Shown piece by piece: positions 53,534-62,495 of a stretch of DNA of 64,000 nucleotides. The stretch lies in contig JAAUZK010000031.1 in assembly GCA_014804655.1 (NCBI GenBank), forward strand, positions 12,477 to 76,476, in the 5' to 3' direction. Both the position numbers and the translations under genes were made by a program. Source of the stretch: Lachnospiraceae bacterium. GTDB taxonomy: Bacteria > Bacillota > Clostridia > Lachnospirales > Lachnospiraceae. Numbering within the stretch: the first letter of the stretch is position 1; each line of letters begins with the position of its first letter. The notes under the pieces were generated by a model. It saw only the letters and a list, made by a program, of their open reading frames with translations. It was not told the DNA's origin and ran no database searches.

Positions 53534-54463
53534 TCATTCCTTTCGTACATCAAACGGCGGTATAAAACTCTCCCGTGCCGTATCTCCCTCCTGAATGTAA
53601 GCGTTCGTGATTCCCAGATCTATGGCATAATCCACTACGGACTCATACTCCCTTTTCGTCACTTTCCTGCCCAACTCACCATACTCCGGACGATCCCGCA
53701 GTCTGTCAAAAGGAGTGTACTGGTTCATCAGACTGATATATACGCTGTCACCGTATGTCTCATAAACATATCGGATCACATCTTTAGCATTCTGCTTATG
53801 ACCCGGCAGAAGAAGGTGCCTGACGATCACGCCTCTTTGCATCATACCGGTTTCATCGAAGAGAGGCAAATTCTCATCGCCATCTTTATATGTTATGTAA
53901 ACCATTTCTTCCAGTGCTTCCTTCGCCACGGCAGGATAATCCAACGCCGCGGAATACTTCGCCGCAAGGGCCGGATCCATATACTTGAAGTCTGTCAGGA
54001 AAATATCTACGATCCCCGCCAGACTCTTTATAACCTCCCGCTTGGCATAGCCGCTGCAGTTATATACAACGGGAAGCACAAGTCCCTGTTTTTTTGCCTT
54101 AAGGACAGCCTGCGCCACACCGGGCACATAATGATCAGGCGTGACCAGATTGATATTGGCAGCTCCCTGCTCCTGCAGTGTAAGGAATATCTGCGCCAGT
54201 CGCTCTACGGAAACCGCTTTTCCTCTTCCTCCCGCCGCAATCTCATAATTCTGACAGTAGACACAGCGCAGATTACATCCGGAGAAAAACACCGTTCCGG
54301 AACCTTTTTCCCCGGAGATGCACGGCTCCTCCCACATATGCAGCGCCGCCCTCGCGATAAAGATCCGGTCATCCGAGCGGCAGTAGCCCATCTGTCCTTC
54401 TTCCCGGCGGACATTACACTCTCTGGGACACAGATTGCAGGGATTTATACTCAACTTATCCAT
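53534..54463 (-). CDS. Radical SAM protein, PflA-like
   Basis: 309 residues. The [4Fe-4S]-SAM motif is in FFSGCNLRCVYCQNYEIA (CxxxCxxC) near residue 65. An extra N-terminal Cys cluster, CNLCPRECNVRREEGQMGYC, matches the COG1313-type proteins annotated as pyruvate formate-lyase activating enzyme homologues. NLVTPDHYVP and FLTDFKYMDPALAAKYS are also typical of that group. The true target is unknown; no glycyl-radical enzyme gene is adjacent. Its leader is one of the dispersed motifs, with a 3-codon frame ending right before the ATG. Confidence 0.85.
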   Translation of the reverse strand: MDKLSINPCNLCPRECNVRREEGQMGYCRSDDRIFIARAALHMWEEPCISGEKGSGTVFFSGCNLRCVYCQNYEIAAGGRGKAVSVERLAQIFLTLQEQGAANINLVTPDHYVPGVAQAVLKAKKQGLVLPVVYNCSGYAKREVIKSLAGIVDIFLTDFKYMDPALAAKYSAALDYPAVAKEALEEMVYITYKDGDENLPLFDETGMMQRGVIVRHLLLPGHKQNAKDVIRYVYETYGDSVYISLMNQYTPFDRLRDRPEYGELGRKVTKREYESVVDYAIDLGITNAYIQEGDTARESFIPPFDVRKE

Positions 54464-54502
54464 TTATATAGCCATGCCCCTTTCTCAGGCTGTGTAATTT
54501 GT
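54464..54502 (-). repeat. Dispersed leader motif, copy 3 (radical SAM gene)
   Basis: Minus strand: GCACAAATTACACAGCCTGAGAAAGGGGCATGGCTATATAA, then ATG. ATGGCTATATAA is a 3-codon frame whose stop abuts the gene start. Confidence 0.5.
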
Positions 54503-54546
54503 GCCGGGAAGCGCTCTTACCGATCATCGCGATCCATTCATCGGGA

Positions 54547-57135
54547 TTACCTGATCTGATACACTGACCGCAGCGCAAACTCCGTGGCATCTCCTTCCAG
54601 GATCTCCACTCGCTTCGTGCCGGGATTCATGTCAAAAAAGTTATCGGACAGTTTCACATCTCCATCCACACCCCGGATCTCCACACTCTTCGCATATGCC
54701 TGCGCATTAATTAACAAGCTGTTCCCCTCTCTCGTATAGGACAGCTTCGGATCTTCAAACTTAAAATGCTTCGGCGCCGTAAACAGGCTGGTACCTTCCG
54801 ATACAACCTGTCCTTCTACTTCCAAAGCATAACTTATGTAAACTTCCAATTCGCTAAATGATGAGAAATCATGTCGCTCAATCCACGTGCCGCTAAGCGG
54901 TTCCACTCTGACCCGCTCTTCACCTACCAGCAGAATCTCACCCTTGGCCGTGCGGAGCTGCCACGTCACCAAACCGCTCACCGGTTCAAACGTCTCATTT
55001 GCCACATGCAGTCTCGCCGACTTCACAATAGGTGCCGGCTGTGATACACAGAAGGGTCTCTCGCTCAGTTCCCCTGTTTCCTCACAGGAGATCATGATCG
55101 GTGCAAAAGCCCGCTTTTCGGCATAATGCAACGCTTTCCAGCGGCCGTAATAATCAATACTCGCCCATGATGCCACTGGCCAGATATCATTGAGCTGCCA
55201 TACGATCGTGCCCATGCACCTGCCCCGGTGCCTGCGGAAATGTTCAATTCCGTAGCGGACCGCATCCGCCTGCAGAAGCTGGGAAGCATACAACAGTGTA
55301 TCGAAATCCGTCGGATAGAGGTACGTCGCAGACAGATATGTCATGATCTTACCGTTCGCCGCCACATTCCGCTGATGCATCTCCATGACTCTGGAAAAGA
55401 TATTGCGATCCTCGGGTTCAGTGAAAGTCTCCACAGTTTTTAAGCACGGGAAAGACTGGAACCCAAACTCAGACACATAACGGAATCTGAATTTACGATA
55501 CTCCGTAAATGGTTTATTCCCATGCCATACATCCCAATAATGTGTGTCCCCTCTGTTTTCATCCCACGGATTGTCAAAATTTCCTCCGGAAGACGGGGAT
55601 GACGGCCAATAAAATGTCATCGGATCTTCCTCTTCCAGAATCTTCGGAATGATATATTCAAACAGCTTAATATAGTCACATTTCTGTTTCTCAGACGGCT
55701 TCCACGCCTTATCGAGCGTCTGGGTCTCTATCTCGTTATTGCCGCACCACAGCCCCAGACAGGCATGGTGTCTGATCCTTCTTATGTTATCGCAAAGCTC
55801 CATGCTGACATTGCGCTCAAAATCGTCATCCAACTCATAAGCCGCGCAGGCAAACATGAAATCCTGCCATACGACCAATCCCAATTCGTCGCACAGATCA
55901 TAAAACCAGTCATCCGGATAATATCCGCCGCCCCATACCCGGATACAGTTGTAATGTGCCTGTGCCGCATCCTGCAACAGCTTCTTCGTGCGCTCCGCTG
56001 TCACTCTGGACAAAATATTATCTTCCGGAATATAGTCTGCCCCCATGGCAAAGATCTTAACACCGTTCACCTCATGAGCAAAGCACTCTCCCCACTCGTC
56101 CTGCTGTGTGTTGACTGTCATGGTGCGCAGACCGATCCTGCGGCTCCACACATCCAGCACCGTCCCCTGATCATCTAACAGCGTCACTTCCGCACGGTAG
56201 AGCGGCTGCTTGCCGTAACCGTTAGGCCACCAGCGCTTCGGGTCATGCACAGTGATCGTATCCCAGTTGTCCCTTGTTTCGTCACCCTTATCTGCTGTGA
56301 CCGTCTCCGCATATTCTTCCGCCGCACTTGCGCCCGCACGCTGCCCGGAGGACTTCTCCGCAATCAGCATACCCTTGTCGTCATAGAGCGCCGTCCTGAT
56401 TTCATAGCTGTCATCCGACATTTCCGGTACAAAATTTTCAATGGTGACATTATACTTTATGTCAACCGACCCCGTGTGAATACCCACACCCTTCGGTGTA
56501 ACATCCACTGCATTTCCATGGAGCCAGTCTTGTGTTATGTAAATCTGTTCCAATCTTGCCATCCTGCCGGATAAAACGGAGACTTCCCTGAAAATCCCCA
56601 CATCAGGCAACCTCGGACCCCAGTCCCATCCGAACATGCAGTGTGCCTTGCGCAGATGTGGGAACCCTTTCATACACTCTCCGGAACCGCCGGTATATAC
56701 TTTCTCATTCTCTTTTGCAATGTATTTCGTCGGAGACGAGAACTCCACGCGTAACGTATTCTCACCAACCTTGGCAATTTCTTCAATATCAAACTCCCAA
56801 ACACGGTGCATATTGTCAGTTTGTCCCAAAAGTCTGCCATTAAGGTAGACTTCTGTAAGCGTGTCAATCCCGTCGAAACGCAACAGCAGGAAATCACCCA
56901 GCAACTGCTCTTTGTCAATAGTAAACGTGGTCTGAAAGCAAAAATCATTTTCCATCAGACGCAGTGCCTCTAACTCGTTCATCCTGTCATATGGATCAGG
57001 CATAAGCCCCTTTTCCAGCAAAGTACCATAGACGGAACCCGGAACCTGCATATCAATCCAGTCTTCCGGTATGTCATAGACATTCTCCCCCACGATCTTC
57101 ATCCGCCAATTCTTGTCGAGTATCATTCTATCCAT
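54547..57135 (-). CDS. Beta-mannosidase, GH2
   Basis: 862 residues, the length of GH2 beta-mannosidases. N-terminal sugar-binding domain with DWIDMQVPGSVYGTLLEKGLMPDPY and LLRFDGIDTLTEVYLNG, an Ig-like domain, then the barrel. The acid/base Glu lies in LGLWCGNNEIETQ, the nucleophile in FRYVSEFGFQSFP; WGGGYYPDDWFYDLCDELG and GTIVWQLNDIWPVASW are family marks. No signal peptide, so it trims imported mannosides (from beta-mannan or N-glycan cores). No mannan transporter is adjacent, so it seems to be a stand-alone gene in this locus. Confidence 0.92.
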   Translation of the reverse strand: MDRMILDKNWRMKIVGENVYDIPEDWIDMQVPGSVYGTLLEKGLMPDPYDRMNELEALRLMENDFCFQTTFTIDKEQLLGDFLLLRFDGIDTLTEVYLNGRLLGQTDNMHRVWEFDIEEIAKVGENTLRVEFSSPTKYIAKENEKVYTGGSGECMKGFPHLRKAHCMFGWDWGPRLPDVGIFREVSVLSGRMARLEQIYITQDWLHGNAVDVTPKGVGIHTGSVDIKYNVTIENFVPEMSDDSYEIRTALYDDKGMLIAEKSSGQRAGASAAEEYAETVTADKGDETRDNWDTITVHDPKRWWPNGYGKQPLYRAEVTLLDDQGTVLDVWSRRIGLRTMTVNTQQDEWGECFAHEVNGVKIFAMGADYIPEDNILSRVTAERTKKLLQDAAQAHYNCIRVWGGGYYPDDWFYDLCDELGLVVWQDFMFACAAYELDDDFERNVSMELCDNIRRIRHHACLGLWCGNNEIETQTLDKAWKPSEKQKCDYIKLFEYIIPKILEEEDPMTFYWPSSPSSGGNFDNPWDENRGDTHYWDVWHGNKPFTEYRKFRFRYVSEFGFQSFPCLKTVETFTEPEDRNIFSRVMEMHQRNVAANGKIMTYLSATYLYPTDFDTLLYASQLLQADAVRYGIEHFRRHRGRCMGTIVWQLNDIWPVASWASIDYYGRWKALHYAEKRAFAPIMISCEETGELSERPFCVSQPAPIVKSARLHVANETFEPVSGLVTWQLRTAKGEILLVGEERVRVEPLSGTWIERHDFSSFSELEVYISYALEVEGQVVSEGTSLFTAPKHFKFEDPKLSYTREGNSLLINAQAYAKSVEIRGVDGDVKLSDNFFDMNPGTKRVEILEGDATEFALRSVYQIR

Positions 57136-57202
57136 ACAATTCTGTCTCCGTTCTCCGTACTAAATATAATTGCTTTTACTGTTTTAACATAACCGATACC
57201 CA

Positions 57203-57354
57203 GCGCAGATGAACGTGAATATCTTAAGAAGCCCCTCAAAAAGCGTCAGCGCTTAACGAGGTTATGAGTTGCAAAGCAACTCACGAGTTTAGCGTCTGCT
57301 ACGCTTTTTGCGGAGCGAAAGCGCGGCTTCGTAGATATTCACTTTCATCTGCGC
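57203..57354. repeat. Palindromic intergenic element A, copy 1
   Basis: 152 bp bounded by 22-base inverted arms (GCGCAGATGAACGTGAATAT and its complement) with one mismatch. Inside, CAAAAAGCGT pairs with ACGCTTTTTG, and GAGTTGC-AAA-GCAACTC forms a smaller hairpin. The same layout recurs at 63445-63581 with compensating changes in the arms. Confidence 0.75.
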
Positions 57355-57751
57355 GTACGGTTTACATAACTTACAAGCAGTAATATTTTTACATTTATTA
57401 CATCATAGCGGAATTCCCCCCATTTGTCATCTTAATTATTTCTGTACATCCGCACCCACCGAAACAGGCACAGATCTTCCGTTGCTTCCTGACCGAAATC
57501 ATGCTAAAGTATGAAAAGAATATCTCTGAATCAGCTCTGCGCACTTGCTGCGCTGAGCGTACACGCGCCATGCTGCACATGCAGCTTGTCTGCATGAGAG
57601 CATAGTGTGCATCACAATACTTGCACCGGACTTTTCATGGACATTTGTATCCGAGAAGACATGAGGTGCAAGTATGGGATATAGACTGCAACAAACTGCT
57701 CTGACACGTAGACTGACATTAAATACGCAGATGTTAAGAAGGAGAACTCTT
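57355..57751. other. Intergenic region with several stem-loops
   Basis: No gene. TACTTGCACC (57618-57627) and GGTGCAAGTA (57665-57674) form a perfect 10-bp stem about 80 bases before the small membrane protein start, on its transcript strand. Further GC-rich palindromes lie at 57535-57600. A structured leader RNA or small RNA is possible; no known family was recognised. Confidence 0.4.
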
Positions 57752-57958
57752 ATGAAAAAAAAGACCCCGAAACAGATCGTCGCCCTTACATGCGTCGTTC
57801 TGCTCGTTGCCATGTATGTGATTACTCTGATTGCAGCATGTCTGGATTCAACGGCTACCGGACGGCTCTTCGCAGGATGCCTTGCGCTCACGGTAGCCCT
57901 GCCGATTTTATGCTGGATTATCATTCATTTTTGTAATAATTCTCAAGATCAATCATAA
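57752..57958 (+). CDS. Small two-helix membrane protein
   Basis: 68 residues: MKKKTPKQ, one helix (IVALTCVVLLVAMYVITLIAAC), a short DSTATGRLFAGC turn and a second helix (LALTVALPILCWIIIHF) with a short polar tail. Proteins of this plan are common in Lachnospiraceae but have no known function. The ATG at 57752 has AAGGAG 8 bases in front. Its stop overlaps the end of the opposing ABC permease gene by 6 bases. It is one of three plus-strand genes in the window. Confidence 0.75.
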   Translation: MKKKTPKQIVALTCVVLLVAMYVITLIAACLDSTATGRLFAGCLALTVALPILCWIIIHFCNNSQDQS

Positions 57959-58648
57959 CAGACCGCTCCTGCGATAAGCATAGATAAACATTCCTGCGGC
58001 GATTACGGCGCTGACCGCAATGACAAGCAGACTCTTCGGCTCAGCTCCCGTCCCTGACGCAAGGCCGTTCAACATCAGTTGAACCTGTTGTGAGTAAGCA
58101 TAATCCGCCACCTTGGCGATGGTTTCATTGAACATGGCGAGCATGGGCAGGAAAGCAAACACCATCATGGTCGGCGTTGCGATCGTTGTGGCGCTGATCT
58201 GACTCTTCGTCAGGATTCCGATCACCGCGCCTAAAAGCATGGAAACGCAGATCCCCGCTGCCATAATCAGCAGAAACCGCAGGAACTCTACTCCGCCATA
58301 TCCGCCCACTACGGCAAATACAACAGTTCCCGCCATGCAGGCACTAAAGACAAAACTGCCGATTCCCAGAAGATACTCTACAGGCTTCACACTGCCGAAG
58401 AAGAGCATGCGCAGCGTGTTCTTCTCTTTTTCCTCCGAAATGACTGCCGCCATGACGTTGAGCGGCGCCATGCCGATATGCATGACCGCAAACATACCCA
58501 CGAAAAAGTGCGGCGGCATATTCTCGACCTGTATGGCGTTTTCCATAATGACCGCCATCAGGGGAAACATAATAAACTGGATGCCCAGAGCAAGATTTCT
58601 ACCGGTGTCTTTCACTTGTTTTCTGAATATAATGATCGAATTTTTCAC
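57953..58648 (-). CDS. ABC-2 type transporter permease
   Basis: 231 residues with six predicted helices, the plan of ABC-2 exporters. EEKEKNTLRMLFFGSVKPVEYLLG is the conserved cytoplasmic loop of this family. It pairs with the ATPase at 58767. The start is a GTG behind AGGAG. It ends the LytTR - DUF3021 - ATPase - permease operon and likely exports a peptide, lipid or drug. Similar modules elsewhere respond to cell-envelope stress or antimicrobial peptides. Confidence 0.88.
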   Translation of the reverse strand: MKNSIIIFRKQVKDTGRNLALGIQFIMFPLMAVIMENAIQVENMPPHFFVGMFAVMHIGMAPLNVMAAVISEEKEKNTLRMLFFGSVKPVEYLLGIGSFVFSACMAGTVVFAVVGGYGGVEFLRFLLIMAAGICVSMLLGAVIGILTKSQISATTIATPTMMVFAFLPMLAMFNETIAKVADYAYSQQVQLMLNGLASGTGAEPKSLLVIAVSAVIAAGMFIYAYRRSGLL

Positions 58649-58766
58649 TCTTTTCTCCTACCTTCCATACTCTTTTAAGCTTCGCTTTCTCATTTGACTG
58701 CGCTACACTGCACTACAAAATCCGCTTGCGTGCTTCCAGCGATTAAGCCAAATCAGTTTACATAAC

Positions 58767-59672
58767 TTATTCCTGTAAACGCTGTCCCGTCAGTTCCAGA
58801 AACACGGATTCCAGATTCGGTTCCGTGGAATGTATCGTCTCAATCTGTCTGCTTTGCAAATACTCATATAACTGCTCCGCCGCTTCCTCCGTATTCGGCA
58901 GTTCCAGATCCTTGCCGCTGTACAGTCGTATCCTCAGTCGGTTCATATGATTATATTTCCTGTTGATCTCCTGGGGTTCTCCGTACTCTACGATCTTCCC
59001 TTCATGCAGGAGCGCAACATGTTTACATAACTTCTCAGCCTCATTCATATTATGTGTTGTCAAAAAGACTGTTGTCCCCTCCTTGCACATTCCGAAGATC
59101 AGCTCATGAATATGTCCGGTCGTGGCCGGGTCCAGTCCGCTTGTAGGTTCATCCAAAAACAGAAATTCCGGTCTGTGCAAGACGGCTCTCGCCAGCATAA
59201 GTCTGCCTCTCATGCCTTTAGACAGCTTCTGCGCCGAACATTTCCTGTCTTCATACAAGCCCACCCACTTTAACACCTCACCGATCCTGTCGTGACCGAT
59301 TCGGTACAGATCGGCATACAGCCTCAGATTGTCATAACAGGACAGTCTCTCATAGAGCCCGCAGTCGTCCATCATCATGCCGATTCTCCGATAAATTGCC
59401 GGACCGGGACTTCGCATATCGCACCCCGCCAGTTCCACGCTGCCGGACGTAGGTACGAGCTGCCCCGTGATGATCTTAATAAGTGTTGTCTTGCCCGCAC
59501 CTGACGGTCCTAAGAGACCTATGATTTCTCCTTTCTTTACAGACAAGGAAATGTTTTTCAGCACTTCTTTGTCCCCGAATCGGTGGGATACATTTGCAAT
59601 CATAATCGTGTTCTGATCAAGCTGTTTATCGTCTTTTGTTTGAAACTCTTTTGTTTGAAACTGGTTTTCCAT
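58767..59672 (-). CDS. ABC transporter ATPase
   Basis: 301 residues. Walker A GLLGPSGAGKTTLIKI, signature LSKGMRGRLMLARAVL, Walker B FLFLDEPTSGLDPA and H-loop TTHNMNEAEKLC, followed by a C-terminal dimer part typical of drug or lantibiotic exporters. The signature has LSKGM instead of LSGGQ, a common variant in this subfamily. The ATG at 59672 has GAGGG upstream; the track start has no site. A gap of 118 bases separates it from the permease gene. Confidence 0.9.
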   Translation of the reverse strand: MENQFQTKEFQTKDDKQLDQNTIMIANVSHRFGDKEVLKNISLSVKKGEIIGLLGPSGAGKTTLIKIITGQLVPTSGSVELAGCDMRSPGPAIYRRIGMMMDDCGLYERLSCYDNLRLYADLYRIGHDRIGEVLKWVGLYEDRKCSAQKLSKGMRGRLMLARAVLHRPEFLFLDEPTSGLDPATTGHIHELIFGMCKEGTTVFLTTHNMNEAEKLCKHVALLHEGKIVEYGEPQEINRKYNHMNRLRIRLYSGKDLELPNTEEAAEQLYEYLQSRQIETIHSTEPNLESVFLELTGQRLQE

Positions 59673-59777
59673 CTTCAAAATCCCTCTTTTTTCTCTACTT
59701 TTTCCTTTACTCTCATCCGCTTCCTGTCCTATCACTTCGGCGCTCATGATATTTGCACAGAAAGCTCATCTTTGACA

Positions 59778-60266
59778 TTAAGAATCCTCATTCCCTTTCT
59801 CCTGCTCCTTCAGCCTCGACAGTGCTTCCTCCATCCTGCGGTTCTGCGTCCGCTCCTTCAACAGTGTGAGTATAAGGCTTCCCACAAAGCACACGCCGAA
59901 GCTGACAGCAAATCCCGCCCATGCCTGCCACATGTCTGCCGGAAACCAGCCGAACACCGCCGCACATACTATGATCATCACGATCACACACAGCAGCATA
60001 CATACTGTGCGCAGCGTGACAGACATCCGCTTGATCACGCCATCCGTGAAGAAAATTGTACGAAATGCAGTAATGCAGACCGATACGCCCAGAAACTGCA
60101 GTATCGTTGCTACGGACAATCCCTCTTTGCCCAGAGAATACAGGCTCGAAACCTCCCTTGCCTCCTCTCCCACAATACTGCAGAAGATGCACAGCACTAA
60201 AATGCTAAAGCCGAATGTAATAAATACATGACCGCAATAATCAAATATCGTTCTTTTCTCTTCCAT
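59778..60266 (-). CDS. DUF3021 family membrane protein
   Basis: 162 residues with four hydrophobic helices (HVFITFGFSILVLCIFCSIV, ILQFLGVSVCITAFRTIFF, LRTVCMLLCVIVMIIVCAAV, FAVSFGVCFVGSLILTLL) and a charged coiled tail. DUF3021 proteins are encoded beside a LytTR regulator and are thought to hold it inactive at the membrane. Here the regulator gene is 38 bases upstream and the exporter follows, which fits that scheme. AGG precedes ATG. Confidence 0.85.
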   Translation of the reverse strand: MEEKRTIFDYCGHVFITFGFSILVLCIFCSIVGEEAREVSSLYSLGKEGLSVATILQFLGVSVCITAFRTIFFTDGVIKRMSVTLRTVCMLLCVIVMIIVCAAVFGWFPADMWQAWAGFAVSFGVCFVGSLILTLLKERTQNRRMEEALSRLKEQEKGNEDS

Positions 60267-60304
60267 AATATCCTGCCTCCGTCATATCCGCGATTCTGTT
60301 TCTC

Positions 60305-60748
60305 TCACTTCGCAATCCCAAGCCGTTTCTTGATCCCGTCCGCATACTGCCTTGAGGCTATGATCACTTCTCCGTTATCCAGTGTCACACGAATCCTGCG
60401 GTTAATGTCACTTCGAAGAGACCTGACGGCGCTTAACCGAACCAGACATGATTTACTCACCCGCAAGAATCCCCACGCTTCCAACTGCTCCTCCAGCTCA
60501 TACAGCTTGAGTCCCGACTCATACACACCATCTTTCGTATAGACAAAAGTCTTTCGCTCCAAGGATTCTATATAAATGACCTCTGTGACATCAAGCAGAT
60601 ACGTCTCCTCTTCCCGCGTGACGGCAAGCTGCCTTTCCGGCAGACGCAGCATGGCAAGAATTCTGGAGAGTTCCGGTGTCAGTTCTCTACAGGATATCCT
60701 GATGCAAGTCTCATCGACCTGCTCATCCACATTAATCTCTATTTTCAT
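60305..60748 (-). CDS. LytTR DNA-binding regulator paired with DUF3021
   Basis: 147 residues without a receiver domain. The C-terminal LytTR domain spans about 48-145: YLLDVTEVIYIESLERKTFVYT, GFLRVSKSCLVRLSAVRSLRS, then GEVIIASRQYADGIKKRLG. Such short LytTR regulators are controlled by the DUF3021 membrane protein and switch on the adjacent exporter. Its leader is one of the dispersed motifs (AAGGG 13 bases from ATG). Confidence 0.9.
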   Translation of the reverse strand: MKIEINVDEQVDETCIRISCRELTPELSRILAMLRLPERQLAVTREEETYLLDVTEVIYIESLERKTFVYTKDGVYESGLKLYELEEQLEAWGFLRVSKSCLVRLSAVRSLRSDINRRIRVTLDNGEVIIASRQYADGIKKRLGIAK

Positions 60749-60790
60749 TTTTCTAACTATGCCCTTCTCTCAACTTGCAAGTTTGCATCC
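60749..60790 (-). repeat. Dispersed leader motif, copy 4 (LytTR gene)
   Basis: Minus strand: AACTTGCAAGTTGAGAGAAGGGCATAGTTAGAAAA, then ATG. It is the most divergent copy; the hairpin here is AACTTGCAAGTT. The rest of the gap to 61043 has an ATGGGA/TCCCAT palindrome and no gene. Confidence 0.45.
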
Positions 60791-61043
60791 GTATGATGCC
60801 CCATATTCCTCTTGATATATTCTGACATGGGAAAACATGCTATGCAGTATGCCTCCCATATATGAGTGTCACTGTACGGATCAGGATTTTATACTGGAAA
60901 CATACCACAACACTGCTTCCCGCACAATATCCCGATACCTGTTCTGCCCGATTCCGGACATAACATGCCGTGACAGTGACATGAAAAGACTTTAATAGAT
61001 ACGATTAGAAAATTTTAATGTCGTTAACTATAAAAGAAATGAA

Positions 61044-62354
61044 TCACTGATATTCTGCAAGTGTTCCCTGTTTCACTAGCTTATATAATTCTTCTGCGGC
61101 AAGTCTCGCTTTCGCCACAATGTCGCCACTCTCTTTCGGGAAACAGTAATACTGCACCCGCGCGTCCCCGATGCTGATCACGTCGCCGATCTCATACCAG
61201 TAGAAATCGGAATACAGACTGTAGGAGGCAAGCGGTTCCTGTCGATAGTCTAATCTGCCGTCGCAGCCTGTCAGCTGGAAGCCTTCTGCCGAATGGCTGA
61301 GTACCCCTTCCCCTACCTGATAGATTCTATCCGTATTAACCATCATATAGATCGTAACAGGCACATCCATCCGATAATTTCCTGAAAGAATCTCCTGTCT
61401 GACACACTCCCGCTCCCAATGGTACCAGTCGGGAATATGGGTGAAATCAGGGGATTCCTGATTCTCTTTTTCTCTGCTCTCTGTTTCTAAGGCGTGCAGA
61501 TATCCGTACTCCGTCAGTTCATACGCCTTTCCGCATAGTTTACATAATATTTTTGTCCCCTGCCCCAGCATCTGTCCTTCCGCCTTACACCGGGGACACT
61601 TGTACAGCATCCGATTAAGTCCGTCCGCACGAAACGGCTCTTTGATCCTGATCTCATTCTCCTGCTGCCAACGGAAATAATCGAAGGTAAACTTCTCCTG
61701 TAAGATATCGTTCAGCTCCTGCTGGGATTTCTCTGCAATCTCTTTAGCGGAAAGCAGATATTCCACATCGGCGGATATCCTGACCTTGCGAAGCTGCAGA
61801 TTATTGTACAACGGATCTCTCGCAAAAGCACCGTGGGTTCTGATCATGACAACCGGGACCTTCAATATCTTAAGGCATTTTCCGAGGCTGTCCGGCAAAG
61901 GTGTCTGGGTTCCATCGAAGCTGTAGCTCGCCTCCGGAAACATAAGAATGGAACTTTTCAATTCTTTGGTCGCATAGACCATATCCCGTACCAGCGTCAC
62001 ATCCGTCATGAATTTTCTCGTCGGAATACAGCCGATCTGCCGCATCAGCCACCTTTTTCCCACAAAGCCGTCGGCAGTGCATATGATATGAAACGGTCTG
62101 GTGCACATAAGCCGCGCCGCGATCTTTAAGTCAATAAAGCTGGAATGATTCATCAACACGAGACACGGTTCACCCTTTTCCAGTTTCTCCATGCCGATCA
62201 TCCGATATGTAAACCGGGTCATCCACAGATCCCATATGGACAACAAAAGCAGCACTACCCGAAAGAGCAGCCGCTGCTTGATTGGTTTCTGATGTATCGT
62301 AACCGGAAGCGCAAGCACTTCCTCATAGCTCATCTTAGCAGTTTTAATCTTCAA
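61044..62354 (-). CDS. PlsC-like acyltransferase with zinc ribbon tail
   Basis: About 436 residues. The acyltransferase domain (about 30-210) has the H(x4)D motif in LVLMNHSSFIDLK and the later MFPEASYSFDG, standing for FPEGxxS; these fit 1-acylglycerol-3-phosphate acyltransferases, which build phosphatidic acid at the inner membrane. A zinc ribbon follows near 255-280 (CPRCKAEG and CKLCGKAYEL), then an uncharacterised domain, unlike housekeeping PlsC of about 240 residues. The start is taken as TTG at 62354, with GGGGAG 6 bases before it; the ATG at 62411 has no site. Lipid substrate uncertain. Confidence 0.8.
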   Translation of the reverse strand: MKIKTAKMSYEEVLALPVTIHQKPIKQRLLFRVVLLLLSIWDLWMTRFTYRMIGMEKLEKGEPCLVLMNHSSFIDLKIAARLMCTRPFHIICTADGFVGKRWLMRQIGCIPTRKFMTDVTLVRDMVYATKELKSSILMFPEASYSFDGTQTPLPDSLGKCLKILKVPVVMIRTHGAFARDPLYNNLQLRKVRISADVEYLLSAKEIAEKSQQELNDILQEKFTFDYFRWQQENEIRIKEPFRADGLNRMLYKCPRCKAEGQMLGQGTKILCKLCGKAYELTEYGYLHALETESREKENQESPDFTHIPDWYHWERECVRQEILSGNYRMDVPVTIYMMVNTDRIYQVGEGVLSHSAEGFQLTGCDGRLDYRQEPLASYSLYSDFYWYEIGDVISIGDARVQYYCFPKESGDIVAKARLAAEELYKLVKQGTLAEYQ

Positions 62355-62495
62355 TCTTTTCTCCCCTTTGTCCTCTATCCCTTCAGATATATTATATACA
62401 GCTGCTTCCATGCTGTATGATATCTTCTGAACATTATCATCGGTAACTGTTTCGCCTGTATGAATCTCCTGTACGGACTTTATAAGTTTAGTATA

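Noticed and set aside
53456-54559. 367-residue plus-strand ORF
   Set aside because: Antisense to the radical SAM gene with its clear CxxxCxxC motif; composition is that of a reverse-complement shadow.
59583-60231. Plus-strand ORFs of 205 and 121 residues
   Set aside because: Antisense to the ABC ATPase and DUF3021 genes, no ribosome sites and no domains.
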